Assembly (NCBI GenBank): GCA_020629955.1
Contig: JAHDCI010000002.1
Span: 20,995 to 84,994 of the forward strand
Direction: 5' to 3'
DNA from: Myxococcota bacterium
GTDB lineage: Bacteria; Myxococcota_A; Polyangia; Polyangiales; Houyiibacteriaceae
Length of the DNA stretch: 64,000 nucleotides
In this document: piece by piece, positions 49,194-59,538 of the stretch
Layout: the number at the start of each line of letters is the position of its first letter
How positions within the stretch are numbered: position 1 is the first letter of the stretch
The notes under the pieces: model-generated
Database searches by the model: none
What the model was told of the DNA's origin: nothing
Seen by the model: the letters and a program-made list of their open reading frames with translations, nothing else
Made by a program: the position numbers and the translations under genes

Positions 49194-49341
49194 AGAGGGG
49201 CACGCCGCGCATCCTGGGAGTGTCGCAGCAACCGGCGCGGAAACACAAGCGTAGCGATCTCGTCACTCGCTCAATTTGTCCCCGCCGATGAAAACTCCTA
49301 AGCGATCGAAGGAACATAGGGATTCCCGACCGTACGCCGGT

Positions 49342-49815
49342 TCAGGGACCGAGGAGCGTGCAGTCGATGGTCGCGCTCGGATGCAGCACTGTGATCTCGC
49401 AGAGCGCCGGCCCGGTCTCTTCGAAAACTCCCGTCCGAACGGGGAGGCATAAAACATCACACGAATCGGCAATAAAACACTCGATATAGTCCGATAGCCG
49501 GTTGAGCGTAGCGAGCTCCTCTTCGCTGGGAAGCCCGTTGATGCAGACCCGAAAGTCGTCGCAATGGAGCCGACCCGGAAGCTCGTCCGGAATGCAGTTT
49601 TGGAGCGCGGTACATCGAAACGCATCTCGATTGCATTCGCCCCGGCTCGCATCCGGCGCGGAATCCGCAGCCGAATCCATCGAAGCGTCCGGTGCTTCAC
49701 TATCCTCGGACGCATCTCGCGCCGCGTCGATCGCCCCGTCCAAAGGAACCTCTCGCTGATGCGACGCGTAGCAACCGGCGAGCAAGAGCGATGCGATCAG
49801 TATCTCCCACTTCAT
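49342..49815 (-). CDS. Putative lipoprotein
   Basis: 'MKWEILIASLLLAGCYASHQ' lipobox; D/A-rich linker then Cys-rich region. Confidence 0.65.
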   Translation of the reverse strand: MKWEILIASLLLAGCYASHQREVPLDGAIDAARDASEDSEAPDASMDSAADSAPDASRGECNRDAFRCTALQNCIPDELPGRLHCDDFRVCINGLPSEEELATLNRLSDYIECFIADSCDVLCLPVRTGVFEETGPALCEITVLHPSATIDCTLLGP

Positions 49816-50762
49816 CAAGAGGAACTTACCCTCTGAAGAAAGGGCAGCGCGAGCCCCAAAAACGCCTCGGGGGTATCGATATGTGCGAAATGACTCGATT
49901 TGGAGAGCCAGTGCATCTCGGCGCTCGGAATCGCCTTGGCGAGTGCCTGCCCTACCCGAGGCGGCACCATCGGATCTTCTTCCGCATAGATGAGCTGGAG
50001 AGGAACGGGAAACTCGGCGAGCGCGGAGAAGGCGCGAAACGATTGGTCCATGACATCCGGGTCGAGTCCATCGCGTAACCACGAAATGAACGCCTCACGA
50101 CCCGCGTGCGTCCGGAGGGGAGACGCATATTCCGTAAGTTCCTCCAGGGATTTCAGACTCTCGTCGCGGTAGTGAACGTTGCGCCAAACCCAGCCTTCGG
50201 GGTCGAGGCGGATCGCCGCATGGAGCGCCGCACGCGCAGCCGGAAGCGAGAGCGCCGCCCGCAATACTCGAAGGCGGCGCAGAGGTAGACCGGGCGAGTG
50301 GAGGTTCACCAGCGCGCGAATCGACGCGGGCTCTTCAAGCGCCAGGCGCATTGCGAGATAGCCTCCCATGCTATTGCCGATCACGGCCTCCCCGTAGGTC
50401 CCGGTTGCTTTTGCGATCTCTGCGATTGCCCGGGTGAGGTTTGCCGCATCACATGGCACCCCGCAGCTTGGAGTTCGACCCGCTCCTGGCAGATCCGGGA
50501 CAACGATTCGATAGCCCGCTTCGATAAGCGGCTGCGCGAGATAACGCCACGAATAGCTGCTCGTCATTAGCCCATGGATCAAGAGCAGCGGCGATCCCTC
50601 ACCGCCGCTCCGCACGCGCACCGGAACTCGCTCGCCCCCAAGGCGGATCGTGACGCGCGACTCTTCGAGCATTGCTAGGCGATGCGGTTTGCGAGGTCTC
50701 TTTGGAATGGTGCGCCGCGCTGGACGCTCAAACGGTTTCAGACTCGCCATCGCCCTGCTCAC
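49815..50762 (-). CDS. Alpha/beta hydrolase
   Basis: 'LLLIHGLMTSSYSWRYLAQPLIEAGYRIVVPDLPGAGRT', nucleophile elbow 'VIGNSMGGYLA', 'EEDPMVPPRVG', 'SSHFAHIDTPE'. Confidence 0.93.
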   Translation of the reverse strand: MSRAMASLKPFERPARRTIPKRPRKPHRLAMLEESRVTIRLGGERVPVRVRSGGEGSPLLLIHGLMTSSYSWRYLAQPLIEAGYRIVVPDLPGAGRTPSCGVPCDAANLTRAIAEIAKATGTYGEAVIGNSMGGYLAMRLALEEPASIRALVNLHSPGLPLRRLRVLRAALSLPAARAALHAAIRLDPEGWVWRNVHYRDESLKSLEELTEYASPLRTHAGREAFISWLRDGLDPDVMDQSFRAFSALAEFPVPLQLIYAEEDPMVPPRVGQALAKAIPSAEMHWLSKSSHFAHIDTPEAFLGLALPFLQRVSSS

Positions 50763-51379
50763 TCGGTACGGCGCGTCACGTAGAGGATTCCCATCGGGAC
50801 GACCTCACCGCTTTCCGCCTCAATGGTCACGGAGCGTTCGAAAACCGACCGGGTTCCGTCCCCGTCAAGGTCGCCTTCCGCGCGAACGGTGAAGAGCGGC
50901 CGTCCTTCTTGCACGCGCACGTCGCATCCGGAAGTGGGAAAGATCACCTCGTAAGAATAACGCAGGGTCCGAGCTTCGCCGAAACCAAGCGCGGCCCACG
51001 ACGCGCTCCCCGGGGACGTTTCATCCACGAAGAGCACCTCCCGGCGTTCTGCAGAGGGCTGCTCTGGATGAAGCCCGGTGCTCTCCGGGAGACAACGCGT
51101 GCGCGAAGTCCCCTCAAGCCCTTCGTGTCGCGCTTCGTAATAGCTCTGCGCAGCGCCCGCGATCTCTTCGAGCATGGACGGCGCCTCCGCGATGCGGCTG
51201 GTCCGAAGGTTTTTGATAAACGAAGGGATGATCACCGCGAGCGGGACGGCGATCAGAGCGAAGATCACGCTGCGTTCGAAGAGCGTTCGGCCGCTCGTTC
51301 GCACGCGACGACGCGTCTTCGGCAAAGAGCGGTAACGCGCCCCCATCGAAGAAGGCTCGCTCAATGCGCCTCTCTCCAC
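50759..51379 (-). CDS. Type IV pilin/pseudopilin-like protein
   Basis: Single N-terminal TM 'SVIFALIAVPLAVIIPSFIKNL', then 'FTVRAEGDLDGDGTRSVFERS'. Confidence 0.5.
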   Translation of the reverse strand: MERGALSEPSSMGARYRSLPKTRRRVRTSGRTLFERSVIFALIAVPLAVIIPSFIKNLRTSRIAEAPSMLEEIAGAAQSYYEARHEGLEGTSRTRCLPESTGLHPEQPSAERREVLFVDETSPGSASWAALGFGEARTLRYSYEVIFPTSGCDVRVQEGRPLFTVRAEGDLDGDGTRSVFERSVTIEAESGEVVPMGILYVTRRTE

Positions 51380-54096
51380 GTCGGCCCAAACCCGACGTCA
51401 ACGACGAGCGGTACCGATAGTTCTGCAGCACCTTCCATATGCTCACGGATCAACGCCTTCATGACCTCACGCTCTTCCTCATGAACCTCGAATACGAGCT
51501 CGTCATGAACGGTGAGGATCATGCGCGACCGAAGCCCCTCGCGCTCGAGCGCGCGGTGCATGGTCACCATGGCGCGCTTGATGATATCGGCGGCCGTCCC
51601 TTGAATCGGGGTATTTCGCGCGATGCGCTCGGCTCCGTTTCGGAGGGCCGGGTTGCGGCTCCTCAGATCCGCAAGTCCGCGACGACGACCGTAGAGGGTG
51701 GTCACGTACCCGGACTTTTTCGCGCCCTGCACGGTCTCGTCCATGAAGCGGGCGACGCCTTGGTAACGAGCAAAGAAAGCGTCGATATAGCGCTTCGCTT
51801 CGGTCTTCGTCGTGCCGAGATTCTGCGCAAGAGCGAACTGCGTCTGCCCGTAGATGACGGCGTAGTTCACGGTCTTCGCATCATTCCGTTGCTTGCGGGT
51901 GACCTCCGCTTCGCTGATCTCGAAAAGGGCCGTCGCGGTGCGTACGTGAATATCCTCGGAACGCGTAAAGGCGTCGAGCAGCTCCTCGTCTTGGCTTAGG
52001 TGCGCGAGCACCCGGAGTTCGACCTGCGAATAGTCCGCCGCACACATGAGGAATCCGGGTTCCGGAACAAACGCGGAACGAATCGCTCGGCCGAGCTCAG
52101 TGCGGATCGGGATATTTTGTAGATTTGGGTTCGAGCTACTAAGGCGTCCCGTCGCCGCGACGGCCTGATTGTAGCGCGTGTGCACCCGACCCGTCGCCGC
52201 ATTGATCGCAGCGGGCAAAGCATCGAGATACGTGCCCTTGAGCTTCGTGAGCGAGCGGTGTTCGAGAATCAGGGCCGGGAGCGGATGTTCGGCGGCCAGT
52301 TCGTCGAGCACTTGCGCGTTGGTCGAGCGACCGGTCTTCGTTTTTTTAATGACCCGAAGGCCGAGTTCGTCGAAGAGGATGCCCTCGAGCTGCTTCGGCG
52401 ACCCAAGGTTAAAGGGCCGGCCCACGATCGAATGGGCGCGCGCTTCGATCGCGTCCGCTTGTCCGCCGACATCGACCGACATCTCCTGAAGCAGCTCGGA
52501 GTCGACCTTGACCCCGGTTCGTTCGAGATCGGCGAGCACTCTCGCGAGCGGAATTTCGAGCCCTTCGTAAAGTTCCCGAAAGTTCTCAGTGCGCATTCGT
52601 GGACGGAGCAGCCGGGCGAGGCGCAGCGTGTAGTCAACGTGCTGCCCTGCGAGCGGTACGAGCTCTTCGAACGGAACCTCGCTCATCACGCGACGCACTC
52701 CGCGCGCAGGGCGTTCGAGCTCACTTATCGGTGCAAGCGAGAGTCCAAGCTCCGCCTCAACGACTTCGGAGAGGGTGTGCGAGCGACGCTCTGGCGCGTA
52801 GAGATAGCTTGCGAGTGGAACATCAAAGCACGCCCCACGAAGCACAACGCCAAGCTGTCCCCACGCGATCGCTTCCCGCTTCACGTCGGCGGCGTACTTG
52901 GGAAAAAGAGAGTTGCTGAGGACCGGGCGAAGAAGCGCAAGAGTGGCTTCCCGATCAGGACATCGCGATGGCGCTTCGTCATTTGCGAAGGGGATGTACG
53001 CCGAGTGCCCTTCGCTATGGCTCAACGCGACCCCAGCAACACGCGCAACGAGCGGGTCTTCCCCATCGAGCAAGGTGTACATCGAGAGCTCGCCGATGGT
53101 CCGAGCGTCTGCGAGAAAGTTCGAGATGGCCTCGGGCGTCTCGAGCAGCGTTGCAGCGCTCGTCTTTGCAGGCGCCGCGCCGATCTGCTGGAGCATGCTC
53201 GTAAACTCGAGCTCGATGAAGAGCGCTCGAAGCTTCTCGCTATCGGGGCCCGTGTACGTGAAATCGACATCTTCTAGTTCGAGCTCGTCGAAGAGCGTGA
53301 CGAGCGTGCGTGAAAGATCCGCAAGCTCGCGGTTGTCACGAATTTTTTCGCCGAGCTTGCCCTTGATCTGATCGGCGTTCTCGTAGATGCCTTCGAACGT
53401 TTTGTGCTGCGCGAGGAGCTTCGCCGCGGTTTTCACACCAACCCCGGGTACGCCAGGGATATTGTCCGAGCTATCCCCCATGAGCGAGAGCAGGTCACGG
53501 ACTTGTTCGGGCAAGACACCAAACTTCTCAATGGTCTCCTTGGTCCCGAAAATCTTCTGCCGCATCGTGTCCCACATCACGACTCCCGGCTCATCTTCGT
53601 CGACCAGCTGGAGCAGGTCCTTGTCCGCGCTGACGATCACCACGGGACCTTTCTCGCGGTGCTTCTTCGCGAGGGTCGCAATGATATCGTCCGCTTCCAT
53701 CCCGGGATGCTCGAGACGCGTCATGCCGAGCGCGTCGACAAGCTCCATGATGCGCGCAACTTGGGGCTCGAGATCTTCCGGCATCGGCGGCCGGTTGGCC
53801 TTGTACTCCGGATAGAGTTCTTTTCGTTTCGAGTCGCCCCGAGAATCGACAGCAACGCATACCTGAGCGGGCTCGCGCCCCTCGATCAGTCGCATCATCA
53901 TCGAAGCAACGCCGCGAACGGCGTGCGTGGGTTCTCCCGAGCTTGTGCTCATCGGCGGGAGCGCGTGGTACGCGCGGAAGAGATAGCCGCTGATATCGAC
54001 CACGTAGAGCGCCGCCGGATCGCCCATCACGGGCAGTATGGATGCGGGGTAATCCTCGGGATCGGGCAGAACCACTTTGGGCTTTTTGGCGGCCAT
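51361..54096 (-). CDS. polA: DNA polymerase I
   Basis: 5'-3' exonuclease ('YVVDISGYLFRAYHALPPM', 'GDSSDNIPGVPGVGVKTAAKLL') and family A polymerase motifs ('ADYSQVELRVLAHLSQDEEL', 'RNDAKTVNYAVIYGQTQFALAQNL', 'LTVHDELVFEV'). Confidence 0.97.
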   Translation of the reverse strand: MAAKKPKVVLPDPEDYPASILPVMGDPAALYVVDISGYLFRAYHALPPMSTSSGEPTHAVRGVASMMMRLIEGREPAQVCVAVDSRGDSKRKELYPEYKANRPPMPEDLEPQVARIMELVDALGMTRLEHPGMEADDIIATLAKKHREKGPVVIVSADKDLLQLVDEDEPGVVMWDTMRQKIFGTKETIEKFGVLPEQVRDLLSLMGDSSDNIPGVPGVGVKTAAKLLAQHKTFEGIYENADQIKGKLGEKIRDNRELADLSRTLVTLFDELELEDVDFTYTGPDSEKLRALFIELEFTSMLQQIGAAPAKTSAATLLETPEAISNFLADARTIGELSMYTLLDGEDPLVARVAGVALSHSEGHSAYIPFANDEAPSRCPDREATLALLRPVLSNSLFPKYAADVKREAIAWGQLGVVLRGACFDVPLASYLYAPERRSHTLSEVVEAELGLSLAPISELERPARGVRRVMSEVPFEELVPLAGQHVDYTLRLARLLRPRMRTENFRELYEGLEIPLARVLADLERTGVKVDSELLQEMSVDVGGQADAIEARAHSIVGRPFNLGSPKQLEGILFDELGLRVIKKTKTGRSTNAQVLDELAAEHPLPALILEHRSLTKLKGTYLDALPAAINAATGRVHTRYNQAVAATGRLSSSNPNLQNIPIRTELGRAIRSAFVPEPGFLMCAADYSQVELRVLAHLSQDEELLDAFTRSEDIHVRTATALFEISEAEVTRKQRNDAKTVNYAVIYGQTQFALAQNLGTTKTEAKRYIDAFFARYQGVARFMDETVQGAKKSGYVTTLYGRRRGLADLRSRNPALRNGAERIARNTPIQGTAADIIKRAMVTMHRALEREGLRSRMILTVHDELVFEVHEEEREVMKALIREHMEGAAELSVPLVVDVGFGPTWREAH

Positions 54097-54316
54097 CCAG
54101 AGGAACTTCCCACTGGGGTCGGCCTGGGTCAACGCGTCTGGAAGATCACGGAGTCGAACGGGACGCGATCCGCCCTCCACCGGTTGGAAATTGCGGGCAA
54201 AAGCGCTCGAAATTGACCAATTGGGTGACAGATCCGAGCGTTCAACATCATCGCATGTGCAAAAGTCGAACATCTGTGTTGACGACGGGGCGGTGGATCC
54301 GCATCATGAAGAAACC

Positions 54317-54496
54317 GTGACCGATTCCAACAACGCGTCGAAGCCTCTCAACTCCGCTCTGAACGGGCTGAAAGAGCGGCTAAAGGATGCTGTTGAGTCC
54401 GCGGTCAAGGCAGTGGATGCGATTGTCAATCCTGCGCCAGCGATGGTCCCCGTCCGGGTGAAGCGACGTCCGATGCCGCGCCGTCGTCGACGTTAA
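54317..54496 (+). CDS. Small basic protein with poly-Arg C-terminus
   Basis: GTG start; VTDSNNASKPLNSALNGLKERLKDAVESAVKAVDAIVNPAPAMVPVRVKRRPMPRRRRR; divergent from polA. Confidence 0.45.
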   Translation: MTDSNNASKPLNSALNGLKERLKDAVESAVKAVDAIVNPAPAMVPVRVKRRPMPRRRRR

Positions 54497-54522
54497 ACGC
54501 CTCTACGCTCGCGCGATATTCG

Positions 54523-54553
54523 AAAATGATCCCAGTGGGTTAGGTATCATTTT
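54523..54553 (+). terminator. Hairpin downstream of 54317..54496
   Basis: AAAATGAT-cccagtgggttaggt-ATCATTTT inverted repeat. Confidence 0.4.
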
Positions 54554-54640
54554 GCGACATCCTCTTTCCATTTGAGGAAACGCTTCGCGGCGGCTGCAGG
54601 CAACTTTGGCAAGGCGGCTGCGTGTGTCAGAATGAGATTC

Positions 54641-56338
54641 ATGACTTTCCTTTTTCAAACTTCAACAAGGAGCTGCGCGTTTCGGCTCGTGTTGTTGTGC
54701 TGGATTGGGGTCATTGCAGGATGTACCGAAGAAGAGAGCTGCGACTTCGAAAGCGATTGCGGCGAAGCGGACGTTCTCATTTGCGAAGACGGAACACGCA
54801 TCGCAGCTCGCTGTGAACCGAACGAGGATGGCGCGTGCGCGCCGCGCTACGAGGAGTGCCCAAGCGTTCAGACCTGTGCGACGGTCGCCGATTGTTCGCC
54901 CGCCCAGTTCTGCCGGCTCGCAGCGATGACCTGTACTGGGGAGGGCATCTGCGTGACGCCACCGGTCTCTTGTACGTCGGACTTTGAGCCCGTCTGCGGC
55001 TGCGATGGGGAAACCTACTCCAATCGATGCGCCGCGAACGCAGCCTCCGTTTCGATCGCCGCCGAAGGCCCGTGCGATGCTCCGGCCATGGAATGCGGAC
55101 CGGAACTCGCTCAGTGTCCGATGGGGATGTTTTGCGAGCGGACACTCGAAGCCAGCTGCGACGAGTCCATGCGCGGCCGATGTCGGGAAATCCCGACGAG
55201 CTGTCCTCCGGATGAATCGCCCGTCTGCGGCTGCGACGAGGTCACCTACGCGAACCGCTGTGAGGCAAAGGCCGCCGGCGTCTCCATCTCCTCCGAGGGA
55301 GACTGCTCGAGCGAGGTCGCAACCTGCGTGCAAGGCGCCGACGATTGCGCAGAGGGTAGCTTCTGTCTCTTGCCCGCAGACGCGGCCTGCGAAGAAGGGG
55401 CCCGTGGCGAGTGTGTCCCGCGTCCGACACGCTGCGATGAGGATGATTCGCCCGTCTGCGGCTGCGATGGAGAGACGTACGAGAGCGCGTGCGCTGCGCA
55501 CGCAGAGGGCATCTCGATCGTGGCTGCAGGCTCATGCGCTCCGATGCCGCAGCCCATTGGCGAAGCTTGTGGAGGACGCGGGCTCGGACCATGCGTCGAA
55601 GGCAGCTTTTGCAACTTCGCACCTGAGTCGATCTGCGGGCGCGGTGATGCAGGAGGCATTTGCACCGCGCGACCCGATCGCTGCGAGCCAAGTGACGCGC
55701 CGGTCTGTGGTTGCGATGGCGTCACGTACGCGAGCGCGTGTGCCGCAGCACGCGCCGGAGTCTCGGTCGAGCGCGATGGCCGCTGCGAGGTCGAACGTTG
55801 CCAGCCGCGCGAGCCGAACGCGTGCGGAGAAGAGGCGTTCTGCAATGTTGCGATCGAACGGCGCTGCGGCGAAGAAGAGGATGCTGCGAGCGCGGAGTGC
55901 GCAGCGCGACCGGAGCGATGTCTCGAGCGATTCGAACCCGTCTGCGGATGCGATGGCGAAAACTACGACAGCGAGTGCCAAGCCCAAGCGGCGGGTACCA
56001 GCGCCGGTTGGTACGGGACCTGTGAGCGACCGATTCGTGCGGGCGAGCGATGCGTTGTCCTCGAGGGAGGTCGACCGGTCGACCTTCCGAATGGGACCCG
56101 GGTCGGTCCCTTTGTCTGCGTCGACGAAGGCGAGGGCCCAGACAATAGTTTCTGGCGCGAGAGCACGCGTTGCGCGGAGGACGAATGCGCTCTTTCCGCG
56201 ACCGGGCCAAGCTGTGAGTCGACCGGGATCGGCTGCGCCCTACCCGGAAGCGTGACGCTGATGGGCAGCGCTCCGATGCTCTGCCGCAGCGGCGCGTGGA
56301 TCAACCGGGAAACGGGCGAACGACTCTGCGCGGAATAG
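54641..56338 (+). CDS. Secreted lipoprotein with five Kazal-type protease-inhibitor-like domains
   Basis: Five 'PVCGCDxxxYxxxCxAxxAGxS' repeats; N-terminal 'LVLLCWIGVIAGCTEEESC'. Confidence 0.88.
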   Translation: MTFLFQTSTRSCAFRLVLLCWIGVIAGCTEEESCDFESDCGEADVLICEDGTRIAARCEPNEDGACAPRYEECPSVQTCATVADCSPAQFCRLAAMTCTGEGICVTPPVSCTSDFEPVCGCDGETYSNRCAANAASVSIAAEGPCDAPAMECGPELAQCPMGMFCERTLEASCDESMRGRCREIPTSCPPDESPVCGCDEVTYANRCEAKAAGVSISSEGDCSSEVATCVQGADDCAEGSFCLLPADAACEEGARGECVPRPTRCDEDDSPVCGCDGETYESACAAHAEGISIVAAGSCAPMPQPIGEACGGRGLGPCVEGSFCNFAPESICGRGDAGGICTARPDRCEPSDAPVCGCDGVTYASACAAARAGVSVERDGRCEVERCQPREPNACGEEAFCNVAIERRCGEEEDAASAECAARPERCLERFEPVCGCDGENYDSECQAQAAGTSAGWYGTCERPIRAGERCVVLEGGRPVDLPNGTRVGPFVCVDEGEGPDNSFWRESTRCAEDECALSATGPSCESTGIGCALPGSVTLMGSAPMLCRSGAWINRETGERLCAE

Positions 56339-56372
56339 CGATCGCCGCGAGGTACTCGGCGAGGAGAACGCT

Positions 56373-57134
56373 CTAAAAACCCTGTGGGGGTTTCGCTCGA
56401 CGCGCTTGGTACGCCGCGTAGTTCTCCGGCGTAAACCCTTGAATTGCGTGGGGCATGCGCGAGAGTGCAGCGCGCCAGACTTGTTCCAAACGAACCGGCA
56501 CCGCGAGCAAGTGTTCCTTCCCGAAGAGCGTGTGAAAGACGATATTCCATTGCTCAACGCCGTTGATCAGGACCTTCCGCCGGTAGACCCAAATCAACTC
56601 TTCGGGACGCTCGAAGAGAAGTTCACGCAGTTCTCCCATGCCACCCCGTCTCGCCGCTTTCCACCAAACCCACGCGCCGAGAAGCACCGCGCACGCGCTC
56701 AGCCCGACCAAACCGGCCGTCGCCCCGGGCCCGCTTTCTGAATCGAGAAAAGGCACGGCCGCAATCGGAGCCCCGAGAAACATCAAGACAATGCCCGCGA
56801 AGCGTCCGGCACTCGCTGTGCTCCGAAGCGCCGCATCGAGGAGCTCACTCTCGGTCGCGTCTTCGAGTGGGTCCCGCCAGCGGACTCCCCAGACTCCAAA
56901 CACTACGCTGAGCAAGAGCGCCGAGCCGCCCACGCCGCCATAGAGAAAAACGTTTGGCCCTGCGGGGGGAATGCGAACGGCACATCCAGCTCGTTCGTAG
57001 TCCACCCCAAACGCATCCCGCTCTCTCTCGCGTCGTTCAACATCGGAACGCTCACCGAAGTAGGCGATCACGCTGATCACTGCGACCAGAAAGAAAATCG
57101 CCGCGAAACAAAAGAGTGCGATCTTTCGAAGCAT
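56373..57134 (-). CDS. Hypothetical membrane protein
   Basis: 253 aa, about four TM segments. Confidence 0.65.
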   Translation of the reverse strand: MLRKIALFCFAAIFFLVAVISVIAYFGERSDVERRERERDAFGVDYERAGCAVRIPPAGPNVFLYGGVGGSALLLSVVFGVWGVRWRDPLEDATESELLDAALRSTASAGRFAGIVLMFLGAPIAAVPFLDSESGPGATAGLVGLSACAVLLGAWVWWKAARRGGMGELRELLFERPEELIWVYRRKVLINGVEQWNIVFHTLFGKEHLLAVPVRLEQVWRAALSRMPHAIQGFTPENYAAYQARRAKPPQGF

Positions 57135-57192
57135 CGAGAGAAGTTACGCTCGATATCGAGACTTTCTTCCTCGCACTCGATGAAGCCGCGAC

Positions 57193-58386
57193 CTATTTCT
57201 TGGCGCGCGGTCCCTTTTTGAGCTGCGGTTTCGCCGGTCCCACTTCATCGTTCACCCGGAATCCTTCGAGGGTTTCCGCGGCCCAGTCTGCGTAGCGATC
57301 TTCCTCGATGGCCTGTCGCGCCGCGGCGACCAGCTCGCCGTAGAACGAGAGGTTGTGCTGCGTGATGAGGCGGTGTCCGAGGAGCTCGTTCGCCTTCACG
57401 AGATGTCGAAGGTAGGCCCGTGAATAGGTTGTGCAGACGGGACACTGACAACGCTTGCAGATCGGAGCATCGTCTTCGGCATGGCGCGCCTGCCGGAGAT
57501 TGACACGCCCGCCCCAAGTCAGCGCTTGGCCGTTCCGTGCGTTGCGCGTCGGGAGTACACAGTCGAAGAGGTCCACGCCAGCACCGATCGCGTGCACCAA
57601 ATCTTGCGGCGTTCCGACGCCCATCAGATAGCGAGGCTTCTGCGTTGGCATCTTGTGCGCGATCTTATCGAGCAGGGTGTACATCGTTTCGATCGGTTCA
57701 CCGACCGAAAAGCCGCCAAGGGCGATCCCGTCAAAAGGAAGCGAGGAGATATCCTCAAGGTGTTCAAGGCGCATGTCTTCGTAGGTCGCCCCTTGAACGA
57801 TTCCAAATCGGCCCTGCCCCGGAGCCGGGGTCGTATCGAGGCAGCGCCGCGCCCAAAGGGAAGTGCGGCGCATCGCTTCACGCGTCACTTCTCGGTCGGC
57901 ACCCCCCGGTGGACAGACATCGAACACCATCGCGACATCCGAGCCGAGCTCGCGCTGAACGCCCATCGAGACTTCAGGCGTCATACGGCGCTTGCTGCCG
58001 TCGAGATGCGAGCGAAAGGTCACTCCGTCATCGTCGATATCGCGAAGCTTCGCGAGCGAAAAGACCTGAAAGCCGCCGCTGTCGGTGAGGAGCGCATGCG
58101 GCCATCCCATGAACTTCGTCACCCCGCCGCGTCGGCCGATGAGCTCCGCGCCCGGCCGCAGCCAAAGGTGGTAGGTATTCGCGAGAATGATTCGTGCGCC
58201 AGTGCCTTCCACTTCCGGGGGGGAAAGCGCCTTTACCGTTGCGGCCGTACCGACGGGCATAAACGTGGGCGTCTCGATCGTGGCCCGCGGCGTGACGAAG
58301 CGCCCCCGGCGCGCCTTTCCGCTGGAGCCAAGCTCGGTGAAAGAAAAGCCCGAAGTGGGAAGCGTGTGGGTCTGAGGTTCAGTCAT
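57193..58386 (-). CDS. tgt: tRNA-guanine transglycosylase
   Basis: 'ETPTFMPVGTAATVKALSP', 'ILANTYHLWLRPG', 'LTDSGGFQVFSL', 'FDCVLPTRNARNGQ', zinc site 'CKRCQCPVC'. Confidence 0.97.
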   Translation of the reverse strand: MTEPQTHTLPTSGFSFTELGSSGKARRGRFVTPRATIETPTFMPVGTAATVKALSPPEVEGTGARIILANTYHLWLRPGAELIGRRGGVTKFMGWPHALLTDSGGFQVFSLAKLRDIDDDGVTFRSHLDGSKRRMTPEVSMGVQRELGSDVAMVFDVCPPGGADREVTREAMRRTSLWARRCLDTTPAPGQGRFGIVQGATYEDMRLEHLEDISSLPFDGIALGGFSVGEPIETMYTLLDKIAHKMPTQKPRYLMGVGTPQDLVHAIGAGVDLFDCVLPTRNARNGQALTWGGRVNLRQARHAEDDAPICKRCQCPVCTTYSRAYLRHLVKANELLGHRLITQHNLSFYGELVAAARQAIEEDRYADWAAETLEGFRVNDEVGPAKPQLKKGPRAKK

Positions 58387-58390
58387 AGCG

Positions 58391-59452
58391 TCAGGATGGA
58401 AAGCGAAGGTCCGTGAGGAGCATGGCGTCGCCATAGCTGAAGAACCGATAGCGCTCACGGACAGCGTGCGCGTAGGTTTCGCGAACACGCTCGGTTCCGC
58501 GCAGCGCCATCACGAGCGCGAGTAGGGTCGACTTGGGGAGATGAAAATTCGTAATCAGATGGTCGACGACCTTCGGTCGATAAGGGGGCTTGATAAAGAG
58601 CCTTGTCCGCCCTTCCCCAACCCGTACCAGGCCATCTTCGAGCGCGGCGCTCTCGAGCGTTCGCACGACCGTCGTTCCGATCGCGAGAACGCGACGACCC
58701 TCCGCACGCGCTTGCGCGATCGCATCGGCGCACTCTGAAGAGACAATATACCGCTCCTCGTGCATCGGATGCTCGTCGAGGTTTTCGACTTTAACGGGCC
58801 GGAACGTGCCCGGGCCGACATGCAAAGTCACCTGCGCAAAGCGATGCCCTTGGGATCGAAGTTCTTCGATGAGCTCGTTCGAAAAATGAAGCCCCGCGGT
58901 GGGCGCCGCGACCGCGCCTTCTTCTTCGGCGAAGACCGTCTGATATCGATCCGCGTCGTCCTCTTCGACGTCGCGTTCAATATACGGCGGCAGCGGGATC
59001 TCTCCCTGCTCGGCGATCACAGCGCTCGGGAGCCGGCCATCCGTGCGAAGCTCCAAATCGAAGAGCGCTTCTTCGCGGCCGAGAACCGTGGCCTCTAGCG
59101 CCCCAAAGCTCAGTACCGTCCCCGGCTTCGGCGCCCGGCTCGAGCGGAGCATCGCAAGCCATCGCTCTCGATACGGAGTCTCGCTTGTTGCAGCTTCCTT
59201 CTTTTCGATGAGCAGCATCTCGACTTTGCCGCCGCTGGCCTTCTGCCCAAAGAGCCGCGCCGGGATCACCTTCGTATCGTTTGCAACGAAGAGCACGGGC
59301 TCCGCGAGCAGCTTCGGTAAATCCGAAAAGCGATGATCGAGAAGCGGCCCCGAGGCGCGCGAATAGAGGAGCCGCGAAGCGACTCGATCCTCGGTCGGAC
59401 GCTGCGCGATCAACTCCTCCGGCAGCTCGTAGTCCAGCTCGCTCAGCAACAT
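58391..59452 (-). CDS. queA: S-adenosylmethionine:tRNA ribosyltransferase-isomerase
   Basis: 'LDYELPEELIAQRPTEDRVASRLL', 'FVANDTKVIPARLFG', 'APTAGLHFS', 'LHVGPGTFRPV'; adjacent to tgt. Confidence 0.97.
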   Translation of the reverse strand: MLLSELDYELPEELIAQRPTEDRVASRLLYSRASGPLLDHRFSDLPKLLAEPVLFVANDTKVIPARLFGQKASGGKVEMLLIEKKEAATSETPYRERWLAMLRSSRAPKPGTVLSFGALEATVLGREEALFDLELRTDGRLPSAVIAEQGEIPLPPYIERDVEEDDADRYQTVFAEEEGAVAAPTAGLHFSNELIEELRSQGHRFAQVTLHVGPGTFRPVKVENLDEHPMHEERYIVSSECADAIAQARAEGRRVLAIGTTVVRTLESAALEDGLVRVGEGRTRLFIKPPYRPKVVDHLITNFHLPKSTLLALVMALRGTERVRETYAHAVRERYRFFSYGDAMLLTDLRFPS

Positions 59453-59538
59453 GGAACGACTTCACAATGCGTGGCGAGCACGATGGAGGGGATTCGAGAC
59501 ACAAACCCAGTCCTAGCAGGTTGTCGCCGAGGCGCCGC

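Noticed and set aside
52180-53277. 365-aa plus-strand ORF inside polA
   Set aside because: Antisense shadow of polA.
57481-58416. 311-aa plus-strand ORF opposite tgt (and 59281..60327 opposite queA/cupin)
   Set aside because: Fully antisense to well-supported genes; no recognisable domain.
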